Part shown: positions 24,853 through 35,159 of the stretch, in pieces
Layout of the letters: each line of letters starts with the position of its first letter
Numbering within the stretch: position 1 is the first letter of the stretch
Source: Glebionis coronaria
Taxonomy: Eukaryota > Streptophyta > Magnoliopsida > Asterales > Asteraceae
Length of the DNA: 64,000 bases
Assembly (NCBI GenBank): GCA_025667525.1
Contig: CM046882.1
Coordinates: 219,154,592 to 219,218,591 of the forward strand
Reading direction: 5' to 3'
The notes under the pieces: model-generated
What the model was told of the DNA's origin: nothing
The model's input: the letters and a program-made list of their open reading frames with translations, nothing else
Databases searched by the model: none
Made by a program: the position numbers and the translations under genes

Positions 24853-25929
24853 TCAAAATATGAAGTGAGGGTAAGAAGCCTGGATAGACTCCTCTGTTTC
24901 CCAAGTGGCTTCCCGCTCGGTATGGTCCCTCCAAAGAATTTTGACGAATGGAATCGTCTTCCTTCTCATGACTCGTTCTTGCCTGTCGAGCACTCGTTCG
25001 GGTTCCTCTATAAAAGTGAGATCTTCACGTATCTGTTCCAGTGGATACTGAACCATGTGAAGGGGATGATACTTGTACCCTCTGAGTAAGGACACATGGA
25101 ACACGTTATGCACGTGCGAAAGCTGAGGAGGTAACGCCAATCGGTAAGATACTTCACCGATTCGTTCTATGATATCAAATGGTCCGATGAAACGAGGACT
25201 GAGTTTCCCTTTGATCCCGAAGCGTTTAACACCACGTGCCGGCGAAACCTTTAGGAAGACGTGGTCTCCCACATTAAAATGTATGTCCCTTCGATGCTTA
25301 TCGGCGTAACTCTTCTGACGTGACCGTGCTTCCTGCAGCTTCTGTTTAGCTACTTCGATCTTCTCATTGGTCATTTCTATAATCTCTGGTCCTTCGAGTG
25401 ATCGCTCTCCCACTTGATCCCAGCATATTGGAGCGCGATACTTTCTGCCATACAACATTTCGAAAGGAGCACATTTGATACTTGCGTGCCAGCTGTTGTT
25501 GTATGCAAACTCGACCAAACAGATGTAATCGTCCCAATCACCTGTCCATTCCAACGCACACGACCTTAACATATCTTCCAATGTCTGAATTGTTCGCTCC
25601 GACTGTCCGTCCGTTTGAGGATGAAAGGCCGTACTCAGCTTAAGTTGTGTACCCCAAGCTTTTTGTAGACCTTTCCAGAATCGCGACGTGAAACGAGGAT
25701 CTCTGTCTGAGACGATGCTGGAGGGAGTACCGTGGAGTCTCATGATCTCCCTTCTGTAAGTATCTGCGAGTTTACTTACCGGATATTCCTTGCGTATCGG
25801 TAAGAAATGAGCTGATTTGGTGAGTCGATCAACAATGACCCAAATAGCATCGTGCTTCTTCTTGGTAGGCGGAAGACCGGTAACAAAATCCATGGTGATT
25901 TTGTCCCACTTCAAATCTGGAATATCCAA
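24853..25929 (-). CDS. Integrase core and chromodomain of element B
   Basis: 358 codons of the C-terminal Pol polyprotein, which inserts element cDNA into host DNA. The catalytic triad is complete: Asp14 (MDF), Asp75 (SDRD) and Glu111 (GQSE), with DD35E spacing. A GPF/Y-like module (GPFDIIERIG, about residue 247) and a C-terminal chromodomain (about 306-358; FVKILWRDH, EREATWETEE) follow; this last domain defines chromoviruses and is thought to steer insertion to particular chromatin. The frame is continuous with the upstream RT frame apart from one TAG codon (25972-25974), so the ATG here is internal to the polyprotein rather than a true start. The 3' LTR begins 77 bases beyond its stop. Confidence 0.92.
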   Translation of the reverse strand: MDIPDLKWDKITMDFVTGLPPTKKKHDAIWVIVDRLTKSAHFLPIRKEYPVSKLADTYRREIMRLHGTPSSIVSDRDPRFTSRFWKGLQKAWGTQLKLSTAFHPQTDGQSERTIQTLEDMLRSCALEWTGDWDDYICLVEFAYNNSWHASIKCAPFEMLYGRKYRAPICWDQVGERSLEGPEIIEMTNEKIEVAKQKLQEARSRQKSYADKHRRDIHFNVGDHVFLKVSPARGVKRFGIKGKLSPRFIGPFDIIERIGEVSYRLALPPQLSHVHNVFHVSLLRGYKYHPLHMVQYPLEQIREDLTFIEEPERVLDRQERVMRRKTIPFVKILWRDHTEREATWETEESIQASYPHFIF

Positions 25930-25971
25930 CGGTTGAAGGAGACCGCCCGATCGCTGATGTTCAATCTTAAC

Positions 25972-27510
25972 CTACTGGCAGGTAAGACATTTGGAGACAT
26001 AAGTGGCTACATCGTGTTTCATACCACTCCACCAAAAGTGCTGTCTGATGTCATGGTACATTTTTGTCGACCCAGGATGTATAGAAAATGGGGAGCTGTG
26101 AGCTTCAGCTAACAATGCTTCCCGGAGTTCTTGATTGTCAGGAACACAAAGTCTCGTGCCCTGCCAAACGATACCGTCTGCGTCCATTCTGAATTCTGTC
26201 TGCTTCTCCAAATTCTGAATTATCGCCCAAATTTCTCCATCATCCTTCTGCTCTTCCTTGATCCTAGACAGTAACTCAGGTTCTACTCTAAGATTCGCCC
26301 AGTATCCGTGCTGCCCACGTACCATGATTTCGATGTCTAGCCGCTCCAAGTCTCTTATGTTTTGTTCCTTGATCTCAATGCCGTTGATCATTCCGGACTT
26401 TCTGCTGAGTGCATCTGCTACTACATTAGCCTTCCCGGGATGATACTGTAGGTTAATATCATAATCCTTCAACAGTTCCAACCATCTCCTTTGTGTCATG
26501 TTCAATTCTCGTTGAGTGAAGATATACTTCAAGCTCTTGTGATCCGTAAAAATGTCGCATGATTCTCCGTATAAGTAATGCCTCCATATTTTCAATGCGA
26601 ACACCACTGCAGCAAGTTCCAGGTCATGCGTAGGATAGTTTTCTTCATAGGGCTTAAGCTGCCGTGAAGCATACGCGATCACTTTCCCATGTTGCATAAG
26701 AACACAGCCCAGTCCCTTCCCCGATGCATCGCTATAGATCTGAAATCCACCTGTACCAGATGGGAGAGTAAGAATAGGTGCAGATACTAACTTCTGCTTT
26801 AGGTCTTCGAAGCTCTTCTCTCGTTCTTCCGTCCAGACGAATTTCTCTCCTTTTCGCATCAATTTGGTGAGAGGTAGTGCCAAGCGGGAAAAATTCTCCA
26901 CGAATCTGCGATAATATCCAGCTAAGCCCAAGAAACTGCGGACTTCAGTCGCTGACGTTGGTCTTGGCCATTTAGTGATAGCCTCAACCTTCGCTGGGTC
27001 CATAGTGATCCCTTCAGCTGATACGATGTGACCTAAGAATGCCACTTTGTTTAACCAGAACTCACACTTGGAGAATTTCGCATACAGCTGCTTCTGACGA
27101 AGAATCTGTAGTACCGTACGGAGATGGTCTTCGTGTTCCTCCGTGGACTTTGAGAAAAGCAGGATGTCATCGATGAATACAATGACAAACTTATCAAGGA
27201 ATTCATGGAAGATTCTGTTCATCAGATCCATGAATACTGCTGGAGCATTAGTCAGGCCGAATGGCATGACTACAAACTCATAATGGCCATAGCGGGTACG
27301 AAAAGCAGTCTTGGCAATATACTGCTCTTTAACCCTTAGCTGATGGTAGCCTGACCTTAGATCGATCTTTGAGAAGTGTTTGGCTCCTTGAAGTTGGTCA
27401 AACAGATCATCTATACGTGGCAGTGGATATCTATTGCGGATGTTAATCTTATTAAGTTCACGGTAGTCTATGCAAAGTCGCATGCTGCCGTCCTTCTTCT
27501 TAACGAACAA
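25972..27510 (-). CDS. RT, RNase H and integrase zinc domain of element B
   Basis: 512-codon part of Pol that copies element RNA into DNA. RT motifs are all visible: YRELN (16-20), [10 protein letters not shown] (Asp50), MPFGLTNAP (82-90) and the catalytic FIDD (Asp114, Asp115). RNase H follows with YSDAS (Asp261), DLELAA (Glu298), TDHKS (Asp323) and ADALSR (Asp366). The end holds the HHCC zinc domain of integrase (His471, His478, Cys508, Cys511). It ends in TAG where relatives have Gln, just before the integrase core. Upstream the same frame runs from 27573 through QELLERGF and [10 protein letters not shown], so the true domain starts before 27510. Catalytically complete but cut off by nonsense codons on both sides. 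Confidence 0.92.
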   Translation of the reverse strand: MFVKKKDGSMRLCIDYRELNKINIRNRYPLPRIDDLFDQLQGAKHFSKIDLRSGYHQLRVKEQYIAKTAFRTRYGHYEFVVMPFGLTNAPAVFMDLMNRIFHEFLDKFVIVFIDDILLFSKSTEEHEDHLRTVLQILRQKQLYAKFSKCEFWLNKVAFLGHIVSAEGITMDPAKVEAITKWPRPTSATEVRSFLGLAGYYRRFVENFSRLALPLTKLMRKGEKFVWTEEREKSFEDLKQKLVSAPILTLPSGTGGFQIYSDASGKGLGCVLMQHGKVIAYASRQLKPYEENYPTHDLELAAVVFALKIWRHYLYGESCDIFTDHKSLKYIFTQRELNMTQRRWLELLKDYDINLQYHPGKANVVADALSRKSGMINGIEIKEQNIRDLERLDIEIMVRGQHGYWANLRVEPELLSRIKEEQKDDGEIWAIIQNLEKQTEFRMDADGIVWQGTRLCVPDNQELREALLAEAHSSPFSIHPGSTKMYHDIRQHFWWSGMKHDVATYVSKCLTCQ

Positions 27511-27573
27511 GACCGGTGCGCCCCATGGAGATACGCTTGGTCTAATGAACCCTCGTTCAAGGAGTTCCTGCAG

Positions 27574-28484
27574 TTAGTCCTTCAGTTCTTTCAGCTCTAT
27601 GGGAGCCATACGATACGGAGCCTTAGAGATTGGTTCAGCTCCTGGAACAAGGTCGATGTTGAACTCCACTTCTCGTGCAGGTGGTATGCCTGGAAGTTCA
27701 GCTGGGAAGACGTCTTGAAATTCCGAAACTATTGGTTGATCCTGAATCGATGGGGATTCAACATCCATGTCGTGAACCGTAGCTAGATAACCCTCACAGC
27801 CATGTGACAGTAATGCACGTGCTTGCAAGGTAGATATGACTTGTACAGACCGTCCGGGTATGAACCCGTTATGAATGTACTCTGGTGCATTAATGTCGCC
27901 GAAGATCACCCGATATGAGTGGCAGTCTATGGTAGCATGGTGCTTGGATAACCAGTCCATGCCGAGAATCATATCGAACTCAATCATGTCAAGGGGAAGT
28001 GCATCTACTGCACGAACTTTATCGTCAAACTCTAGAGGAAGACTCTTGTATACATGAGTTATTAATACAGAGTCCCTCAAAGGCGTGGAAATGGTAAGCC
28101 TATTTTCTAATGGCAAGGGAAGTGTCCTGATGTTCTTAGCATATGTAGTGGAAATAACTGAATGAGTGGCACCCGTATCTAAAAGAACACATGTAGCTTG
28201 GCCGTACATATACAAAATTCCAGTAATGGTACCTGTAGATTTGTTTGCCTGATCGCGAGATGTCGTGTAGACACGCCCCGTGGTAGGAGGCGGCTTACTA
28301 TCAGCATGACCTGAGGTACCCTCCATTTCACCCTTACGGCAATCTCTCATACGATGGCCAGGGAGGCCGCACTTGTAGCACGCGTCAGAATCACGACGAC
28401 ATGGGCCAGGGTGTCTGCGATGGCAAGTACTGCAAAGAGGATGAGTGAATCATCCAGCAGGAGTCCTTGCTTGCTGAGGGCCTG
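27574..28484 (-). CDS. Gag zinc knuckles and aspartic protease of element B
   Basis: Last inferred gag exon plus protease, ending at a TAA (27574-27576) that replaces an expected Gln codon before RT. From 28449 the frame reads through CSTCHRRHPGPC and the classic CCHC knuckle CYKCGLPGHRMRDC, then the retropepsin active site LLDTGATHSV (Asp at about 28179) and the conserved FDMILGMDWL and GELPGIPP-like (PAELPGIPP) segments that lead into RT. An in-frame TGA at 28450-28452 lies just upstream of the knuckles, probably from CGA. The 5' boundary at 28484 is the inferred splice acceptor of intron 3. Gag packages RNA; the protease would cleave the polyprotein. Confidence 0.85.
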
Positions 28485-28553
28485 CTGATGACAAAATGTG
28501 TTAAAATAAAGTATATGCACGAGTATAAGACATATGCGTCATAAGATGTTCAC
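28485..28553 (-). other. Putative intron 3 in B gag (69 nt)
   Basis: Minus-strand GTGAACAT...TTTTGTCATCAG, U-rich, containing stops. Removing it joins ...SSNT to AGPQQARTPAG in frame, leading to the zinc knuckles. Predicted from sequence only. Confidence 0.5.
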
Positions 28554-28618
28554 CAGTGTTAGATGAACGGTTAGGCTGCGAACCCCTGTGGTTCTGGTCC
28601 TTCCCGTTACCGTGGTTC
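28554..28618 (-). CDS. B gag, inferred exon 3
   Basis: 65 nt encoding NHGNGKDQNHRGSQPNRSSNT, a basic Asn/Ser-rich linker typical of the stretch between capsid and zinc knuckle in chromovirus Gag. Both borders fall at GT/AG and the reading frame is kept with neighbouring segments (phase 2 in, phase 1 out). Without splicing, this segment is isolated by stops. Confidence 0.5.
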
Positions 28619-28692
28619 CTGGTAGAGGTTAAAGTAGTGTCAGCATGAGAGGTATAACATGAAATCATAAGAAGATGCGTAAATAGTAGGAC
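28619..28692 (-). other. Putative intron 2 in B gag (74 nt)
   Basis: Minus-strand GTCCTACT...CTCTACCAG, with a branch-like GCTGAC and a pyrimidine-rich tail. The donor is weak (AG|GTCC). Contains in-frame stops; removal keeps the frame. Confidence 0.45.
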
Positions 28693-28842
28693 CTGCTATT
28701 GTTGGAGTGTCCAGCGTTGTTACGGTAATTATCATTACCGCTACGCCTTTCCACAACAGAAGGGTCGTTAGTGTGACCGTTTCCTTTGGGCTGATGAGGC
28801 TGCTGCTGAGTAGCCGGCTGAGACCGGTCCCCAGTTTTCTGC
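28693..28842 (-). CDS. B gag, inferred exon 2
   Basis: 150 nt encoding a Gln/Asn/Pro-rich basic linker (QKTGDRSQPATQQQPHQ...RNNAGHSNNSR) that in related Gag proteins lies between capsid and the CCHC knuckle. It is flanked by an acceptor TATCTTCCAG and a donor at AG|GT. It is open across its length in the frame predicted from exon 1. Confidence 0.55.
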
Positions 28843-28950
28843 CTGGAAGATACAGTTTAAGAGATGATTATAGAACATATCATGATAGGATGCGGTTTGG
28901 TTATCGATAGAACACGAAATGTTTACCTCTTGTTGGGTCTTTCAGCTTAC
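28843..28950 (-). other. Putative intron 1 in B gag (108 nt)
   Basis: Donor GG|GTAAGC (good) and acceptor TGTATCTTCCAG (good). The stop ending the upstream gag frame is the TAA inside this donor, so translation would run on only if the segment is removed. Confidence 0.55.
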
Positions 28951-29327
28951 CCGAACTCATCTCGTTCCTGCAGCATCTCTAGCTTCCTTGCTGCATAAGC
29001 CACTTGTGCCACAGTATCCAACGGGGCACCCGATAAATTATTGGCAATCCTTGGGTTAAGGCCCCAACGAAAATGTAGTGCTTGTTCTTCAGTGTTGCCT
29101 GCGGATGCCCACAGGACATCTGTGTACCCGAGGAACCTCTGCATGAACTGACCACAATTCTCGTCGGGACTCTGTCTCATGGCGTAGTATTCCCTCATGA
29201 GTCGATTCCTTCCTTCCATGGGGAAAATGATAGGTGGGGGAGGATATTCGTCGTCATGAAGAATGGCGTCTTGCCTTTCTGCCTCCATGTCTGCAAATAA
29301 CTCCAAGAGTTTGTCTGTGTTTACCAT
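28951..29327 (-). CDS. B gag, inferred exon 1 (C-terminal half of capsid)
   Basis: From ATG at 29327 the frame gives about 125 residues: an N-terminal MVNTDKLLELFADMEAE helix, then a capsid-like segment with EYYAMRQSPDENCGQFMQRF, NTEEQALHFRWGL and a helix ending ARKLEMLQERDEFG. These match the second half of the Ty3/gypsy capsid; the usual first half (with its WW/W motifs) is not visible here or upstream, so Gag is shorter than normal, probably by deletion. The bases before the ATG (ATACTGTCAG) also look like a splice acceptor. An earlier ATG at 29441 would add a hydrophobic leader of doubtful meaning. Confidence 0.6.
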
Positions 29328-29770
29328 CTGACAGTATAACATAAAACATATGATTGACAGTTCAAAACATAAAATATAACTTATATATATACATGAAAAA
29401 AAAAATTTATACCAAAATTTCACGAGAAAAATTTTATGCAAGAAAATCTTTGTATGAATGCATGATGCAGTTTTATGAAAACTTTTGATGCTCGTGAGTG
29501 AACGCCTCTGGTCAGTTCACACAAAATAAAAGACATATCGAGGGGACGCCTATGGGTCGGTCCCAAATCTAAAAGTTTCGATAAAACACATGCGACTAAA
29601 TAGGGCCAGTCCTGTACCAACCATTACTTAGTCAAAAACCCTGTAACAATGACATGTATATGTATGCTTAAAATGATGAATGCTTGAAAACAACTGTCAG
29701 TTCTAGGAAGACCGTAGTGACTACCCACTAATCACATGTCATATTTGAGAGCCTACAGGTCGAAACCTTG
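29328..29770 (-). other. 5' leader of B
   Basis: About 440 nt between primer site and gag ATG. No capsid-like coding on the minus strand. Probably leader and packaging sequence; it could hold a leader intron given the acceptor-like end at 29328. Confidence 0.4.
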
Positions 29771-29783
29771 GGCTCTAATACCA
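29771..29783 (-). other. Primer-binding site of B (initiator-Met)
   Basis: The minus strand reads TGGTATTAGAGCC, one mismatch from the usual plant initiator-Met site TGGTATCAGAGCC, and lies 4 nt from the LTR end. Confidence 0.88.
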
Positions 29784-29787
29784 TAAT

Positions 29788-32700
29788 TGTAACACCCCAT
29801 TCTGGAAATGGAATCTTACGCATAATCATGGCGTGTCATCAAAGCATACAAGGATAAATGTCTAAGCATTATTTGACCATAAAAGGGAAATACCGGAATC
29901 AAACATCGGTAACCCCAAAGTAGAGCTCATCACACACAAACATAAATACTGTAAAAGGAAAGGACGAAAAAATGTCCATAGCAAACTGTATTAAAGTAAA
30001 GGAAATGCATAAAGTAAAGAAAGACAGTGAAGCTTCCAATCCATATGCACGTACGTTTGAGATCTACGAGCGTCCCTGAGTACCTGCCGTTTTGGGAACA
30101 TGAAAAGGAAAACGGCTGAGCAAGACGCTCAGTGCACGGATGTACAATATAGCATGAAATAGGATAAGCATATAACATATAACAGCGGAAGACTAAGTTC
30201 TGAGTAAACTGATTAAGTATTAAGAAAACTGGTTTCATAGTTTGAAAAGCCTTATGTTTATCTTATGAAAACTGTTTTAACATAAATATACCATAGCCCA
30301 TATAGGTCATGAAAAGGTCACGTGCATGAATACTTGGAGGGGTGACCTCATCATGCTGATTAGAGGGGATGCCTCTAATTAATATACTGGTTTGGGTAGG
30401 AGGGATCAACTCCTTGTGAAGGATGCAAGGCACACACCACATTCACCATGATATACTGAATAAAACATGTAACTAGGATGCACCCATACGCCCACATGAT
30501 ATAATAATATGGCCAAAACTGAAAAGGGACGCCACGAGCAATCACTCTGCCGTGGGGAAGTCATAACATTGGTGCCTCCAATGTTATGGTTATGGTACCT
30601 CCATAACTAGGTGAAACTGGTCATGCTTGTATATGGCTATAGATTATGCTAATTAAACATAAGCAGTTCAAAACAATAAAACAAATACTGGGGAAAACAG
30701 TTGGCTGCATACGGGGAAATCCTAATAAGGAAAGAATGTCCATACTGAAAGGACAGGAATCCGTACCTCAAGTCCAGTGAATGAACGGAAGAAAGACTCC
30801 TACTTCTGGATCACTAACGCTACATGAATACACACTTGTATAAGTATCGAATCACTGATTACGTACTGGGTTTTATGTCTCATCTTAGCTTACTTGGTAT
30901 GTTTTAGGTCATGGTTTACTGTTTAAAGCCTTAAACTGTGTTTATCTTGTATTCTGATTAATCTGATTAAGTATTACTGGTATTTCATGTATTATTATAC
31001 TTACTGTGTAATAATAAGTAACTTTCCAAAAATAGCAGGTTTCCAAAAATAGAAAGTTTCCAAAAATAGAAAGTTTCCAAAAATAGAAAGTTTCCAAAAA
31101 TAGAAAGTTACCAAAAATAGAAAGTTTCCAAAAATAGAAAGTTTCCAAAAATAGAAAGTTTCCAAAAATAGAAAGTTTCCTAAAATAGAAAGTTTCCTAA
31201 AATAGAATTTACTGCTTAAAATAGATTAGTTTCTAAAAATAGAAAGTTTCCAAAAATAGATCAGCTGCCTTAATTAAATAAGTTTCCATATATAGAAGGT
31301 TTCCATGATTAGATTAGCTGCCTGAAATAGATAGATTTCCATATATAGAAGGTTTCCATTAATAGATTAGTTGCCTTATTTAATTAAGTTTCTATAAATA
31401 GAAGTTTCCATATTTAGAATTAAGCTGGTTACATAAGCTAACATATAAGTCTAAGTGTTTATAAGCTTACTTCTTAAGTCATATGATATAGTGTATAGTT
31501 TAATTATTATTTCATGTATTTTAATTAAACTATAGGTTAAGCATTTTAATTAAAGTATAACATGTTTTAATTAAAATGGAATAAAATACTTAGGTTAAAT
31601 TGTGTATTATTATGTATTAATAACATAACCTAAGTCATGTCTAAATTAATTAATTATAGGCATGTTTTAAATAATTAATTAACTATAACTTATAACATAA
31701 AATACTTAGGTTAAATTAATATCATGCTAAATTAATAATTAAAATAACCTAAGTCATGATTTAATTAATATCTCATGTTATTAATTAATTTATATCCTAA
31801 GTTCATAATTCATAAAAATTAACATGTAGCATAAATCATGATTTAACCAACGAACCATGAATCGGGTATGAACTCGACACCGTACCCCGAGCCAAACTCG
31901 GGGTACGTGTGCCCCCTTGCTGCCGTGGGTCCCACAAGCACCAACCAAGACCAACAATGGTCTTGGTGGTGGCGGCTACAAGCAAACCGAACCCCCCCCC
32001 CTCGGGTTGGTTATGCTAGGCGGCCAAAACAAACACCCTTTTATATCATCCTTTGATTTTAATTTACCCCAAAACATGTTAGATCAATGTTTAATTATCA
32101 TGTTTTAATAAGAATATTAATGACATGTTCATGAAAATAATCAAAGATTAAAAAGAATTAAAAAGAAAGGTTTAGAATGATATACCAATACGTAGCTTGA
32201 AAGGGGATGAACAAACACGGTTTTTAGCAATGATTTCCAAGATCAAAATCAATCAACAACCACCTATGGTGGTCCTTAAGGTGGCGGCACAAAGAGAGGG
32301 CAAGGAGGAGGAGAGAAAACTTTTTAGGTTAAAATGTTATTTTGCTTGAAAAGTGAAAAATGAAATGAATTTTACCATAACCCCCCCTTTCATGTTAAAA
32401 GTCCATGGGCTTAGCCCACCTTGGTTGTTGTGCCGTGGGTATGGGGGCCCCACATGGGGTACCCGTACCTTTTCTCGTGTCCTGATGTTTCGTGTTCGTT
32501 CGTGGTTAAACGTGTTCGTGTTTAAAGTGTTTCTGTTTATTTTATCATGTAGTTTATCGTAATCTTAACGCTCGTAATTATATTATATGTATTTACGTAA
32601 TTATTTTAGTTCGTAATTTAAATGGTGATCATGATTTAATTATGTTCACGTGACATATTTATTAACTGTTTATCATGAGTTCGTACGTAATCGATACTTA

Positions 32701-32831
32701 TCATGTCATACACGTATGCACTTGCTTGATTATTAGCACATGAATGTGATCAATACTAAATAAGGTAAGTTTTAATCTAGGACGTACGATCTTAAGGGCA
32801 CTATTCATGGTAAAAGCATGCGGGTTTTACA
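29788..32831 (-). repeat. 5' LTR of B (intact, 3044 bp)
   Basis: Starts TGTAACACCCC and ends GGGTTTTACA on the plus strand. Uninterrupted partner of 9376-12032 plus 24397-24775. Contains the 13-mer (30182-30194), the 17-bp array (31020-31206), both hairpins (31882-31906, 31944-31967) and the TATA-like box. The empty C1 target is intact near 32445. A C tract near 31990 is longer here than in the partner. Confidence 0.92.
31020..31206. repeat. 17-bp tandem repeat, 5' LTR of B
   Basis: About ten copies of AGTTTCCAAAAATAGAA, more regular than the copy at 10614-10800. Looser related copies continue to about 31410. Confidence 0.85.
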
Positions 32832-32836
32832 AAGTA

Positions 32837-35159
32837 GTTGGCTTATAGGTTGAGAACAACAAAAGATTAGTGAAACGGAAGCACATATAATACAACAACA
32901 GATCAACAGACTCGATCATAACAAACAACAATGCCAGCAGCCTATGCAATTTCAGCAACATATGGGCAGTTTTGTTGCACTGTATTTACACTTGCTTTTA
33001 AGCATATGATTTCCAAACCTCCAACAAACCAAAAACAGATTGTTAACTATTCTTATGCTCTTTGAGCTCCAAAAATCAGCACTTAAAACTTTATATTCAG
33101 TCCGCAAGGTTACTGCCAAGATCTAAACAACTAATAACAAAACTAGTAACAAAAAACTCAAACTTCATCATGCATTCAGGGAAGACAAATTGAACACTCA
33201 AAAAATGAAACAAGTAAAGAAAAATAAAGAGAACTTAAAACGAAATAAACAAAGCGAACATAAATTGAAATGCATACACTAAATAAGGCAAGTCTCAAAA
33301 CATTTGAACACACCATGGGTAATACTAGCAAACACACATGCACTTTGGTAATGTTCGCACACAGTGGAACACAAAACACTTAGCAGACCACTATTTAACT
33401 TTTTGGTTGCTGTATGGTTACACAGTGAACAAACAAACTAAAAACACAAACACCATACTCTAACACCTACACGCTATACAAACACGCCAAAAATTCTTGT
33501 GCTTGATCGTGCATAGTTATAAACAAAAACTAACCAACAGGCTACTTTTCACTTGTTCTTGTTGCTCGGTTATGGAACAGTGAATGACAACAAACGACAC
33601 CAAACCCAAATAAGCTTAGTAACCAATCTAAAAAGCCACAGGATGCTGAAACAATAAGCAGACTAGTACCGACAGTGGACGAGATACACTCCTATTTATC
33701 TGTTTACCCTTTTTTGTTTAGCTTGGTTACCAAAGACCCTAACGCGACAGTAAATCATAAACACAATCCAAGTGACCACGAATTAGTTGCTAAAGTTTGT
33801 ATAATAGACCCAAAATGCATCAGCAGGCACAATTTCTGTTTCTTTTTCTTTGTGGTTGCTGTTGGTTCAAACCGCAGCCCGACAATTTAAACGTAAAACT
33901 ACCCAAAAATATTACCCACTAACAGCTTTTTATCAAAACATGAAAAACAACATTTCACACCAAAACACCCACTCTATTTGTAGAAATCTACTTTCCTAAG
34001 CCATTAAGGTTGTGCAGAATTTAGCAATCTCTAGGTTGTTGGTTACTGCCCTAGACCTAGCTCTCCCAAACACCCCCTTATAGCCTAGTACCTAATTTCT
34101 TACAAAGAGTTACGACTAAAAGGCCACAAACCAACGCTATATCAACTCATCATGCATGAATGGCACACAATAATTCAACCACGTATTTCACTTAAATAAC
34201 AAGAACATGAAAATCACTTAACCCTGAAACTTTTCAAGAAAAATTAAAGAGGATGTGTACCTCCAAGGCATACATCCATGCCTTGGATACAACGAGCTTA
34301 TGTGATTGCACGATCAGAAGCTTTCCCAAACCCTGTTGAGAATAACAAACATTAAACAGAAACAATAATCATAAACCAACTGACTTTTCTTTTTCTTTCT
34401 CAAAAACTTTTTCACAGAACTTTTAAAACCTCATTTTTCTTTTTTTGCAAGAAAATTAAATTGAAAGTAAAAGTAAAGTGACAAGCAAATAAATGATGGA
34501 AGGTAAAATTGGAACTCAAGATTTCATTTATAAAATTCGTATCAACATTACAAATTATGAACTGAAAAAATTGGAACAAAATGAAACCTAAACTATACTA
34601 TGCTATATATACAGAGGAGAATCATAAAACCCTAGCTGGAAACATTCATCAATCTTCCAATATTGCCCTTGGAATATGCTAAAGAATATGCCCAAATTCG
34701 AATTTGTTCATAACACATCATGTGATTGCCAGTGTACTAGGATGCTTGTTACTCGTTGGATTGTTGTGGAGAACACAGTAGAAGATCTTAGACGTTGGAT
34801 GGGTCAAGATTGTTGGATTCTTGCGTATCTCGTGATCAATAGCTGGCTCTTTTTGTCTTCACGCTTGACCAAAGTCTGATGTATCACATGGGATGCCTTA
34901 CTTTCCTGGTTAATTAAGTTTTGGTCAACTTAATTTGAAATTTCCCTTTGTCTGGTGATTCTTAATTCTGGGTTTATGTTTAGGGTTAGGGGGAATTAGG
35001 AGAGGGTGATGATTATAACAGTGTACGCTTCCCCTGTGTTTACTTAATAATTTTTGACTTTCACCAATAGTAGTAAACCAAGTATGGTGGGTGGTTAATT
35101 GGGGTTGGGTATTGAAATTGGCAGAATACCCCTATACTTCTCAACAATCTTCATATATA
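32837..35159 (-). repeat. 5' LTR of A, segment 2 (after insertion of B)
   Basis: Continues LTR A from the base after the AAGTA duplication (32832-32836). Matches 301 to about 2630 with small indels. It breaks off near 35155-35160, where element D sequence begins. The roughly 500 bases that should follow (as 2630-3129) are missing, so this LTR is truncated by the junction. No credible coding. Confidence 0.75.

Larger units (their letters stand above)
9376..32831 (-). mobile_element. Element B: Tekay-like Ty3/gypsy chromovirus with nested C1
   Basis: Complete insertion with 5-bp target duplication, two LTRs of about 3.04 kb (TGTAAAACCC...GTGTTACA on the element strand), initiator-Met primer site, PPT, and gag-protease-RT-RNase H-integrase-chromodomain order. 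That order plus the chromodomain identifies a chromovirus; the Met primer and long LTRs fit the Tekay/Del clade. The two LTRs differ at few sites, so insertion is fairly recent. Its 3' LTR is interrupted by element C1. Without C1 the element is about 11.1 kb. Coding regions carry nonsense mutations, so this copy is probably inactive. Confidence 0.9.

Noticed and set aside
24751..25089. 112-codon plus-strand frame
   Set aside because: Antisense to the integrase/chromodomain frame of B and its PPT; no independent support.
30942..31148. 68-codon minus-strand frame with a repetitive aromatic protein
   Set aside because: It is only the 17-bp LTR minisatellite read in frame; the other LTR copy does not keep it open.
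34676..34879. 67-codon frame with Trp/Cys-rich product
   Set aside because: The first LTR copy (about 2150-2350) carries a stop in this frame; no recognisable domain.
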